Shown here: piece by piece, positions 47,004 to 55,100 of the stretch | How the letters are laid out: the number at the start of each line of letters is the position of its first letter | How positions within the stretch are numbered: position 1 is the first letter of the stretch | Position numbers and translations under genes: made by a program | The notes under the pieces: model-generated | What the model was told of the DNA's origin: nothing | What the model saw: only the letters and a program-made list of their open reading frames with translations | Database searches by the model: none | DNA from: Bradyrhizobium sp. ISRA464 | GTDB taxonomy: Bacteria > Pseudomonadota > Alphaproteobacteria > Rhizobiales > Xanthobacteraceae | Length of the DNA stretch: 64,000 nucleotides | Direction of reading: 5' to 3' | Assembly (NCBI RefSeq): GCF_029910095.1 | Contig: NZ_CP094526.1 | Location: 2,480,001-2,544,000, forward strand

Positions 47004-48122
47004 TTACGCCTGTCGAGGTGGCATGAGCTCGCGATTGATTGCCCAAATGAAGGCGGATAGCTCTCGGGCAATCGCCGTGACGATTACGGTTCGCCGCTTG
47101 CCCTTCCGCTCGAGTGAGCGGAAGCGTCCGCACAATCTGGTTTGCGCTTTCCACGCAATCTCTCGCGCGCGTCTCGGTGCGGCCTCCACCTTTGGCTGCT
47201 TGTCTCGGCTCACGCGCGGCGGATATCGATAGCTCCAGGCCGCCTCCACAAGAATACGTCGCGCCCGCCCATTACCGGCTTTGGTGATGCCGCCTCGCTT
47301 GACCTTGTCACCAGTCGAGTTTTCCGTGGGCACCAGACCCAGATAGCCCATCAGCTCGCGCGGATTTTGAAAGCGGGAGAGATCACCGATCTCGGCCAGC
47401 ACCCCCACAGCCGCAATGAGATCAATCCCCCGCATCGCCTGCAGGGCCGCGACAACCTCGGCAAGCGACCACTCGGCCACCACCTCGCGGATGGCATCCT
47501 CCAAACGCTCCATCCGCTCACTTTCCTGGCGTATCCCCTCAAGTAACTCTTCGAATGCGATGCGCTGCTCGCGATGCTCGAGCTTCTGCGACATCAGCCA
47601 TCTCATGTGGGCTGGTCCCCACGTTGTCTTGCCCGGATAGATGCGTCCCAGCCGCAGCATCAATGACGAGATCTGTTGACGCTTGCCCTGGAGGTCCTTC
47701 TTTACTGCCTGACGGGCGCGCGAGAGATCGCGCATAGCCTCATGGCGCTCGTCCGGCACCCACACCGCGGTGAGCTCGCCCGCGCGCAACAGCTTGGCGA
47801 GGCTTACCGCATCGCGCCGGTTCGTCTTCACTCGATCGCCGGCCTTCTTCGGAACGAGCGAGGGAGCCACCACCAGGCAGTCATGGCCGAGGCTCTTGAG
47901 CAGTCTGTAGAGGCCATATCCTGTCGGCCCTGCTTCGTAGCAAAATGTCAGATGACAGCATTTCGCTGCAAGCTTTGCCACCAGCTTTCGGATCGTTGCC
48001 TCCGTGGCAGAAAACTCCCCGAGATATCGTACCTCGCCGCCACGGCCGCCTTCGGCAATGGCTATTGCATTGCGCGATTTTGACGTATCGATTCCGACAA
48101 AGACCTCGGTATGATGACCCAC
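47004..48122 (-). CDS. IS110-family transposase 2
   Basis: A 372-residue DEDD transposase from a different IS110 subgroup than its neighbour. N-terminal domain: TEVFVGIDTSKSRNAIAIAE, TFCYEAGPTGYGLYRLLKSL, KTNRRDAVSLAKLLRAGEL. C-terminal domain: MRGIDLIAAVGVLAEIGDLS, NPRELMGYLGLVPTENSTGD, RGGITKAGNGRARRILVEAA. Start is GTG at 48122, with AAGGAGG seven bases upstream. The frame is uninterrupted. It lies on the same strand as transposase 1 and is followed by a strong terminator hairpin. Confidence 0.92.
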   Translation of the reverse strand: MGHHTEVFVGIDTSKSRNAIAIAEGGRGGEVRYLGEFSATEATIRKLVAKLAAKCCHLTFCYEAGPTGYGLYRLLKSLGHDCLVVAPSLVPKKAGDRVKTNRRDAVSLAKLLRAGELTAVWVPDERHEAMRDLSRARQAVKKDLQGKRQQISSLMLRLGRIYPGKTTWGPAHMRWLMSQKLEHREQRIAFEELLEGIRQESERMERLEDAIREVVAEWSLAEVVAALQAMRGIDLIAAVGVLAEIGDLSRFQNPRELMGYLGLVPTENSTGDKVKRGGITKAGNGRARRILVEAAWSYRYPPRVSRDKQPKVEAAPRRAREIAWKAQTRLCGRFRSLERKGKRRTVIVTAIARELSAFIWAINRELMPPRQA

Positions 48123-48352
48123 GACTCGCCCTCCTTGTTTGAGGCTCTGCCCGGTCCATCCAGGCAACCCTCGTCGCAACATCGAAGGTGAGTCGCCTCA
48201 TTTTGTGGAGGGGACATACAGTCTAGCGGACAACGTCCTCACGCACCTTGATGACCCACTTCATTGTGAGATCCTTCGTCATCTCGACGCTGGACGGCTC
48301 GGTCCCACACATGTAGGTAGTCATCGGAGCACTCTACCATGGGTCGTGTCTA
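48123..48352. other. Intergenic region between IS110 transposase 2 and the GT41 gene
   Basis: A 230-base divergent gap that includes the upstream end of IS110 element 2. No gene and no clear promoter for the GT41-like gene were identified. Confidence 0.4.
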
Positions 48353-50335
48353 ATGGCCGATGCTGCTAAAGTTCTTAGGGATGGGCTTGCCGCTTTCAAC
48401 AACAAGGATTTGACTACGGCGGAGCGCTTATTCAAGCGCGTCATTAAGGCCGATCCATCGAATGCTGCGGCTCTCAATCTGATAACTGTCACTATGATGG
48501 CCACCGGGCGCTTTGCTGAAGCGCAGCCGTACATCGAGAGGGCAACGTCGATAAATCCGAGTTCCGACGTCTCGTTTTACAACTACGGAATTATCTTGAA
48601 GCACCTGAACAGTCCCAGACAAGCGCTGGAAAAGTTCACCAAGGCCCTCGCTCTCAATCCAAACGTTGCCGCGACCTGGAACAACAGAGGAGCCACATAT
48701 AACGACCTTGGCGAGCACCACGCTGCGTTAAGGGATTTCGATAAAGCGATATCGCTGAACCGTGCTTACGCGGAGGCTTATACAAATCTGGGCAACACGC
48801 TTGTAATGCTGAAGCGTTCCTTGGATGCCGTTGTTGCTTACCAGAAGGCGCTATCGATAAACCCTCGCCTAGCAGAAGCCTTGTTTGGCCTAGGGAACAG
48901 CTTTTACGACCTCAATCGGTATGACGAAGCCTTCCACGCCTATGATGGTGCGTTTTCAATCAATCCCCACTTGAGCGACGTCGAAGGTGCGCGGCTCCAT
49001 ACGAAAATGCGTCTTTGCGATTGGAACGCCTTAGAAGTGGACCTCAATCGGCTGACGGCGTCGATCCGGTCGGGCAAGCCAGTTTGCGGCCCGTTCGCAT
49101 TGCTCTCACTCACGGACTCTCCGGAAGACCATCTCAGTTGCGCCCGAGCGTGGACGACAAAACGGCACCCTAGCGCATCTAAGCCGATGGCGCGCGGCGG
49201 CCCCCTTCACCACGAAAAGATTCGTCTAGCTTATGTCTCAACGGATTTCCGCGAACATGCTACCGCACACCTCATTTCAGAACTATTCGAGTCGCATGAC
49301 AAGACACGATTCGAGCTATTTGCCTATTCCCTCGGCCCGGACGATAGCTCGAAGGTGCGCGCTCGGATAGTAAGTGCATTCAATCACTTTGTATCGTGTG
49401 AAGATCGTACTGACGCCGATGTTGCGCGCATCATCGCGGACGCGGAGATTGACATACTTGTCGATCTGAATGGATTCACCAAAGGCGCGCGCACAAACAT
49501 TCTTGCACATCGTCCGGCCCCGATACAGGTGAACTATTTGGGCTATCCCGGGACCATGGCAGCTCCCTACATTGACTACATCGTCGGCGATGCAAGCATT
49601 CTGACTGCGGCCGATCACGCGGCTTACTCGGAGAAGCTGATTGTTCTTCCGAATAGCTATCAACCGAACGATCGCATGCGGCAAATTGCCAGCAGCGCTA
49701 TTGCAAGGAGCGATTTTGGTCTTCCTGAAGAGCAATTTGTCTTTTGCTGCTTTAATAACGGCTTCAAGATTTTGCCCGCAACGTTTGCGCGCTGGATGCG
49801 CATCCTGAAAGCCGTGGAAGGAAGCGTGCTCTGGTTGTTGGCCGACAATCAAACAGCCATGCAGAATCTTCGGAAGGAAGCGGAGGCACGGGGGGTAGAG
49901 CCGACCAGATTGGTATTCGCAAGCCGTATGAAGCCCGCGGAACATCTTGCGCGACACCGCCTTGCGGATCTCTTTCTAGATACGCTGCCATACAATGCGC
50001 ACACAACGGCGAGTGATGCGCTTTGGGCTGGTTTGCCCGTGCTGACCCAGCATGGAAAGACATTTGCGGGCCGAGTTGCTGCGAGCTTATTGATTGCAGT
50101 CGGCTTACCGGAACTCATCACTCGAACGTCGGAAGAGTACGAATCACTTGCGGTCCAACTAGCCACAAATCCTGATAGGCCGGCGAGCATCAGGGCTAAG
50201 CTTGCGAGTGGTCGAGCTACAGCGCCTCTGTTTGATACTGAGTCCTACGCAAATCACATAGAAGCCGCGTATCGATCAATGTACGACAGATATCAGGCAG
50301 GCCTGCTACCGGATCACATTTTGATGCATGCTTGA
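48353..50335 (+). CDS. TPR/GT41 O-GlcNAc-transferase-like protein
   Basis: A 660-residue protein. About six 34-residue TPR repeats (residues 1-215; e.g. AATWNNRGATYNDLGEHHAA, AEAYTNLGNTLVMLKRSLDA) precede a GT41/SPINDLY-type glycosyltransferase domain (about 270-650). Conserved blocks are STDFREHATAHLI, ILVDLNGFTKG, PIQVNYLGYPGTM, LPNSYQPND, FCCFNNGFKI, and LADLFLDTLPYNAHTTASDA with LWAGLPVLT, which bind UDP-sugar. The usual product is a sugar on Ser/Thr of a cytoplasmic protein. The TPRs would choose the target. The coding sequence is more A/T-rich than the surrounding chromosome and flanked by IS elements, so recent acquisition is likely. The start lacks a clear ribosome site. Confidence 0.88.
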   Translation: MADAAKVLRDGLAAFNNKDLTTAERLFKRVIKADPSNAAALNLITVTMMATGRFAEAQPYIERATSINPSSDVSFYNYGIILKHLNSPRQALEKFTKALALNPNVAATWNNRGATYNDLGEHHAALRDFDKAISLNRAYAEAYTNLGNTLVMLKRSLDAVVAYQKALSINPRLAEALFGLGNSFYDLNRYDEAFHAYDGAFSINPHLSDVEGARLHTKMRLCDWNALEVDLNRLTASIRSGKPVCGPFALLSLTDSPEDHLSCARAWTTKRHPSASKPMARGGPLHHEKIRLAYVSTDFREHATAHLISELFESHDKTRFELFAYSLGPDDSSKVRARIVSAFNHFVSCEDRTDADVARIIADAEIDILVDLNGFTKGARTNILAHRPAPIQVNYLGYPGTMAAPYIDYIVGDASILTAADHAAYSEKLIVLPNSYQPNDRMRQIASSAIARSDFGLPEEQFVFCCFNNGFKILPATFARWMRILKAVEGSVLWLLADNQTAMQNLRKEAEARGVEPTRLVFASRMKPAEHLARHRLADLFLDTLPYNAHTTASDALWAGLPVLTQHGKTFAGRVAASLLIAVGLPELITRTSEEYESLAVQLATNPDRPASIRAKLASGRATAPLFDTESYANHIEAAYRSMYDRYQAGLLPDHILMHA

Positions 50336-50683
50336 AATGGCGCCAGGGCCGTCTTTGTCGCATCATGGCCCCTCTCGGACTTACGGCAATGTCCGCTTTC
50401 GCGCTCCTGTCAAGGCCATAGCAGACATCCAACGCGCGTGATCCGAGCCGCCTCGATTTATGAGTACACGCCCTGGCTCGTGATAGTCGATTATCTCCAC
50501 GTCCTCCGGACCCGGACCACCTGAACACGACCCGCCATTGGTACGGATCGAGTGCTTACCCGCCAAGTCGCCCTTGCAATGGCATGAGAATTTTCGGCCG
50601 CAATCGCGACGGACGCGTACGCGTCGCGTAGGCGCCGGGGCGTGGAATTTCGGAATAATAGAAGATATCGCTGATTTGCCCGT
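50336..50683. other. Intergenic stretch before the IS1182 tandem
   Basis: No convincing gene. It contains a weak relative of the accessory repeat (about 50370-50430: ATGTCCGCTTTCGCGC, CATAGCAGACATCC). An open frame on the minus strand crosses it but has no family resemblance or ribosome site. Confidence 0.4.
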
Positions 50684-52368
50684 CGAGGCTGGGCAAGAAC
50701 TCGGCATTTTTTGGAGTTGATGTACGATTCGGCGCATGGCGAATCGGACGTTCAAGGCCGGCGACAGCCGGGAGCAACCCAGTCTTCTTCCTCCCCGGAT
50801 TGAGGACTATGTCGGACAGCAGAATCCGGTGCGGGCGATCGACAGTTTCGTTGGCGCGCTCGACCTTTCAAAGCTCGGCTTCCGCCATGCGGATCGTGCC
50901 GCGGACGAAGTGGGGCAGCCGCCCTACGATCCGGCCGATCTGCTGAAGCTCTACCTTTACGGCTACATCAACCAGATCAGGTCGTCGCGGCGGTTGGAGC
51001 GGGAGGCCTGCCGCAATCTGGAGCTGATCTGGCTGTTGAAGAACATGAAGCCGGGCTATCGGACGATCGCCAACTTCCGCAAGGAGAACTGGGCGGCGCT
51101 CAAGGCCGCGAACCGCAGTTTCGTGCTGCTCCTGCGCGACCTCGGCCTGATCGGTGGGACCTTCGTTGCGATCGACGGGGCGCTATTCCATGGTAACGCC
51201 AGCAAGGGCAGCATCTTCACGCAAGGGAAGCTGGCCAAACAGATCGCCGCGTTGGACAAGGAGATCGAGGCTTATGGCAAGGCCCTTGAAGCCAACGATG
51301 CCGAGGAAGCCAAGCGATGTGCCGGTCCGGGAGATGGCAGCAAGGGCAGCGGCGATGTCGGCGAGAAGGTGAAGGAGCTGATGGCCCGGCGCGAGCGCGC
51401 GCAAGCCGACCTCAAGAACCTGGAGACAAGCGACAAGGGGCAACTCTCGAAGACCGATCCCGACGCAAGGCTTCTGAGCAAGGGCGACCAGACCATTGCG
51501 GGTTACAACGTGCAGAGCGTCGTTGACGACAAGCACACGCTCATCGTTGCCAGCGAGGTCGTCAACCGCAACGACGCGGGCCATCTTCATGAGATGGCAA
51601 AGGCGGCAAAAGAGGCCCTCGACGTCGAGACTCTGCAGGTGGCGGCCGATGCCGGCTATTCCACCAGCGAGGACCTGAAGGCCTGCGAGGATGACGGCAT
51701 TGTTGCCTATGTGCCGCTGCACGAGGGCAATGGCAAGCTCAAGGAAGGCCGCCTCAGCCGCAAGGACTTCAGTTACGATGCGAACGCCGATGCCTACCGT
51801 TGCCCGGCCGGCGAGCTGCTGCGCCCGACGGAAGGGCGCTGGACGAACACGAGCGGCCGCATCGAGATCCGCTACCTGGCGCGCAAGGCGGCCTGCGCAG
51901 CATGTCCCCTGAGCGCGCGGTGTCTTGCCCCGAAGGCGCCTTACCGGAGCATCGCGCGCTGGGAACACGAGGACGTTCTCGAACGTCACCGCATGAGGAT
52001 GCAAAGCGCCGAGGCTGCCACATTGATGCGCCGCCGTTCCGCCATCGTCGAGCACCCTTTCGGAACACTCAAATGCCGCGCCGGCTATCAGCACTTTCTC
52101 GTGCGCGGCTTCGACAAGGTCCGCGGCGAATGGAGCCTGATGGCGCTTTGCTACAACTTCACCCGCGTGCTCAGCATTCTCGGCTTCGACCGCTTCGTCG
52201 CGTACCTTGCAGAAAAGACGCGCATTGCCGGCGCAAACCTCCTTGCGGCCACTCTGCGCGCCATTCGGCTTGCTTTGCGGCCCTTCCGCGCCAAAATCTC
52301 GCTGTCGCTCGTCGTCAGTGCTTTCCGAGCCGCCCCAGCCCCTTAGTTGCCATTCTTGCCCAGTCTCG
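50684..52368 (+). mobile_element. IS1182-family element, copy 1
   Basis: A 1,685-base element with imperfect terminal inverted repeats: left end CGAGGCTGGGCAAGAA, right end (complement) CGAGACTGGGCAAGAA. It encodes one full-length transposase and is identical over its whole length to the next copy. The limits are set by where the two copies diverge from each other's flanks. Confidence 0.85.
50736..52346 (+). CDS. IS1182-family transposase (copy 1)
   Basis: A 536-residue DDE transposase. An N-terminal helix-turn-helix region (PPYDPADLLKLYLYGYINQI with RSSRRLEREACRN) is followed by the catalytic core. The acidic residues are Asp147 (TFVAIDGALF), Asp305 (QVAADAGYSTSED) and Glu439 (SAIVEHPFGTLK). 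The C-terminal Cys cluster (CAACPLSARC) is common in this family. Intact and identical to copy 2, so likely functional and recently active. Confidence 0.93.
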   Translation: MANRTFKAGDSREQPSLLPPRIEDYVGQQNPVRAIDSFVGALDLSKLGFRHADRAADEVGQPPYDPADLLKLYLYGYINQIRSSRRLEREACRNLELIWLLKNMKPGYRTIANFRKENWAALKAANRSFVLLLRDLGLIGGTFVAIDGALFHGNASKGSIFTQGKLAKQIAALDKEIEAYGKALEANDAEEAKRCAGPGDGSKGSGDVGEKVKELMARRERAQADLKNLETSDKGQLSKTDPDARLLSKGDQTIAGYNVQSVVDDKHTLIVASEVVNRNDAGHLHEMAKAAKEALDVETLQVAADAGYSTSEDLKACEDDGIVAYVPLHEGNGKLKEGRLSRKDFSYDANADAYRCPAGELLRPTEGRWTNTSGRIEIRYLARKAACAACPLSARCLAPKAPYRSIARWEHEDVLERHRMRMQSAEAATLMRRRSAIVEHPFGTLKCRAGYQHFLVRGFDKVRGEWSLMALCYNFTRVLSILGFDRFVAYLAEKTRIAGANLLAATLRAIRLALRPFRAKISLSLVVSAFRAAPAP

Positions 52369-52369
52369 T

Positions 52370-54054
52370 CGAGGCTGGGCAAGAACTCGGCATTTTTTGG
52401 AGTTGATGTACGATTCGGCGCATGGCGAATCGGACGTTCAAGGCCGGCGACAGCCGGGAGCAACCCAGTCTTCTTCCTCCCCGGATTGAGGACTATGTCG
52501 GACAGCAGAATCCGGTGCGGGCGATCGACAGTTTCGTTGGCGCGCTCGACCTTTCAAAGCTCGGCTTCCGCCATGCGGATCGTGCCGCGGACGAAGTGGG
52601 GCAGCCGCCCTACGATCCGGCCGATCTGCTGAAGCTCTACCTTTACGGCTACATCAACCAGATCAGGTCGTCGCGGCGGTTGGAGCGGGAGGCCTGCCGC
52701 AATCTGGAGCTGATCTGGCTGTTGAAGAACATGAAGCCGGGCTATCGGACGATCGCCAACTTCCGCAAGGAGAACTGGGCGGCGCTCAAGGCCGCGAACC
52801 GCAGTTTCGTGCTGCTCCTGCGCGACCTCGGCCTGATCGGTGGGACCTTCGTTGCGATCGACGGGGCGCTATTCCATGGTAACGCCAGCAAGGGCAGCAT
52901 CTTCACGCAAGGGAAGCTGGCCAAACAGATCGCCGCGTTGGACAAGGAGATCGAGGCTTATGGCAAGGCCCTTGAAGCCAACGATGCCGAGGAAGCCAAG
53001 CGATGTGCCGGTCCGGGAGATGGCAGCAAGGGCAGCGGCGATGTCGGCGAGAAGGTGAAGGAGCTGATGGCCCGGCGCGAGCGCGCGCAAGCCGACCTCA
53101 AGAACCTGGAGACAAGCGACAAGGGGCAACTCTCGAAGACCGATCCCGACGCAAGGCTTCTGAGCAAGGGCGACCAGACCATTGCGGGTTACAACGTGCA
53201 GAGCGTCGTTGACGACAAGCACACGCTCATCGTTGCCAGCGAGGTCGTCAACCGCAACGACGCGGGCCATCTTCATGAGATGGCAAAGGCGGCAAAAGAG
53301 GCCCTCGACGTCGAGACTCTGCAGGTGGCGGCCGATGCCGGCTATTCCACCAGCGAGGACCTGAAGGCCTGCGAGGATGACGGCATTGTTGCCTATGTGC
53401 CGCTGCACGAGGGCAATGGCAAGCTCAAGGAAGGCCGCCTCAGCCGCAAGGACTTCAGTTACGATGCGAACGCCGATGCCTACCGTTGCCCGGCCGGCGA
53501 GCTGCTGCGCCCGACGGAAGGGCGCTGGACGAACACGAGCGGCCGCATCGAGATCCGCTACCTGGCGCGCAAGGCGGCCTGCGCAGCATGTCCCCTGAGC
53601 GCGCGGTGTCTTGCCCCGAAGGCGCCTTACCGGAGCATCGCGCGCTGGGAACACGAGGACGTTCTCGAACGTCACCGCATGAGGATGCAAAGCGCCGAGG
53701 CTGCCACATTGATGCGCCGCCGTTCCGCCATCGTCGAGCACCCTTTCGGAACACTCAAATGCCGCGCCGGCTATCAGCACTTTCTCGTGCGCGGCTTCGA
53801 CAAGGTCCGCGGCGAATGGAGCCTGATGGCGCTTTGCTACAACTTCACCCGCGTGCTCAGCATTCTCGGCTTCGACCGCTTCGTCGCGTACCTTGCAGAA
53901 AAGACGCGCATTGCCGGCGCAAACCTCCTTGCGGCCACTCTGCGCGCCATTCGGCTTGCTTTGCGGCCCTTCCGCGCCAAAATCTCGCTGTCGCTCGTCG
54001 TCAGTGCTTTCCGAGCCGCCCCAGCCCCTTAGTTGCCATTCTTGCCCAGTCTCG
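52370..54054 (+). mobile_element. IS1182-family element, copy 2 (tandem)
   Basis: A second identical 1,685-base copy in the same orientation, one base after the end of copy 1, so the repeat period is 1,686 bases. The right end of copy 1 and left end of copy 2 face each other across the junction (CCCAGTCTCG-T-CGAGGCTGGG). Confidence 0.85.
52422..54032 (+). CDS. IS1182-family transposase (copy 2)
   Basis: Residue-for-residue identical to the transposase of copy 1 (536 residues, same D-D-E triad). Its promoter region is formed by the junction of the two elements, which could place a -35 from the right end of copy 1 next to a -10 in the left end of copy 2. Confidence 0.93.
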   Translation: MANRTFKAGDSREQPSLLPPRIEDYVGQQNPVRAIDSFVGALDLSKLGFRHADRAADEVGQPPYDPADLLKLYLYGYINQIRSSRRLEREACRNLELIWLLKNMKPGYRTIANFRKENWAALKAANRSFVLLLRDLGLIGGTFVAIDGALFHGNASKGSIFTQGKLAKQIAALDKEIEAYGKALEANDAEEAKRCAGPGDGSKGSGDVGEKVKELMARRERAQADLKNLETSDKGQLSKTDPDARLLSKGDQTIAGYNVQSVVDDKHTLIVASEVVNRNDAGHLHEMAKAAKEALDVETLQVAADAGYSTSEDLKACEDDGIVAYVPLHEGNGKLKEGRLSRKDFSYDANADAYRCPAGELLRPTEGRWTNTSGRIEIRYLARKAACAACPLSARCLAPKAPYRSIARWEHEDVLERHRMRMQSAEAATLMRRRSAIVEHPFGTLKCRAGYQHFLVRGFDKVRGEWSLMALCYNFTRVLSILGFDRFVAYLAEKTRIAGANLLAATLRAIRLALRPFRAKISLSLVVSAFRAAPAP

Positions 54055-54317
54055 ACACGTCAAGTTGCTGGTCCGAGTGCCGGCGGCCGCCCTGCTACTT
54101 TGCATGGGGTTGTTTTTCGATATTTTGGGGGCGCTCACCTTCGAAGCAAGTTCTCCAACATCGCCAGCAGTTGTGGCGGCAAAGGGCAGTTCGAATGCAA
54201 AAGCATCGGAGCCGGCTGAGGGGGCTGTATCCGCGGACGCAGACGTCTCGTCCGGCGCGGACTTGCGTCCGCGCGACCTTCTCCCACACAGGAAGGGAAG
54301 AGGAGCCCGCGGCTCCG
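54055..54317. other. Intergenic stretch right of the IS tandem
   Basis: About 263 bases. An open plus-strand frame reads KLLVRVPAAALLLCMGLFFD, a possible signal or membrane helix, then an Ala/Ser-rich stretch. It has no start of its own after the IS end and runs on opposite the hydrolase gene. It may be the leftover of a gene cut by the IS. Confidence 0.35.
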
Positions 54318-55097
54318 CTACCGCAGCGCCGCCAGCAGCTCGTCGGGCTGCTCGATCATCATCATGTGGCCGGCACCTCGCAGCACCACGGTGCGGGCGT
54401 TCGGCGTCGCCGCGGCGAGCGTCTTGCCGGCCTTGGCCGGAGTCATCATGTCGCGCTCGCCGAGGATGAAGGTCGCGGGCACCTTGACCGCGGCCGCGGC
54501 AGCGAGCGCGTTCTGGTAGGCGTTGCAGGCGTTGAGGTCGTTGTACAGTACGCCGGGCTTGGTCTCCTGCAGCACCCGTTGCGCGCCCTGGTGCATCCAG
54601 AGGCCCGGCGCGAGGCTGCCGCCGAGTTCGGCCTTGAAGCCGAGGCCCCAGATCGAGACCATGTCGATCGCGGTGGCGTCGTTGGCTTCGGCGGCTTTCA
54701 GCAGATCGGGGCCGACGGTCATGGTCGCGGCGGTGCCGATCAGCGCAAGCCCGGAGACCTTGTCGGGATGCCGCGCGGAGGTCTCGAGCGCGATCAGCGA
54801 GCCCATGGAGTGGCCGATCAGCCGGGCCTTCGCCGCGCCGGCCGCCGTGATCAGCGCTGCGGTCCAGTCGGCCATCTCGGCGATGGTCGGCAGCGGCTTG
54901 CCGGACGAGCGGCCATGGCCGGGCAGGTCGGGCGCCAGCACGGAGAAGCCGTGATGGGCAAACCAGCGGCTGTGCAGCGCCCAGGTCGAGGAATCGAAGC
55001 CGGCGCCGTGGATCATCACCACCGCGGGCAGCGACGGATCGAACGGCTTGCCGCCGGTGGCGATGAAGGTGTCCGACCCGTTGACGGAAAGCTGCAT
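54318..55097 (-). CDS. Alpha/beta hydrolase
   Basis: A 259-residue alpha/beta-hydrolase-fold enzyme. The oxyanion-loop motif is VVMIHGAGFD, the nucleophile Ser97 lies in LIGHSMGSL, and the acid and base are Asp216 (LGERDMMTP) and His244 (GAGHMMM). It would hydrolyse an ester, lactone or thioester; the substrate is unknown. Its ATG is four bases after the metY stop, so the two genes are probably one operon. Its 3' end adjoins the accessory block, and a decayed copy of that end lies at 42273-42372. Confidence 0.9.
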   Translation of the reverse strand: MQLSVNGSDTFIATGGKPFDPSLPAVVMIHGAGFDSSTWALHSRWFAHHGFSVLAPDLPGHGRSSGKPLPTIAEMADWTAALITAAGAAKARLIGHSMGSLIALETSARHPDKVSGLALIGTAATMTVGPDLLKAAEANDATAIDMVSIWGLGFKAELGGSLAPGLWMHQGAQRVLQETKPGVLYNDLNACNAYQNALAAAAAVKVPATFILGERDMMTPAKAGKTLAAATPNARTVVLRGAGHMMMIEQPDELLAALR

Positions 55098-55100
55098 GGC

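Noticed and set aside
50381..50755. A 124-codon minus-strand frame across the IS1182 left end
   Set aside because: It has no family resemblance or ribosome site, and part of it lies inside the IS copy.
42273..54345. The accessory block as a defence or phage island
   Set aside because: No restriction, toxin-antitoxin, retron, integrase or phage structural gene could be recognised; only IS elements, the GT41 gene and small orphans.
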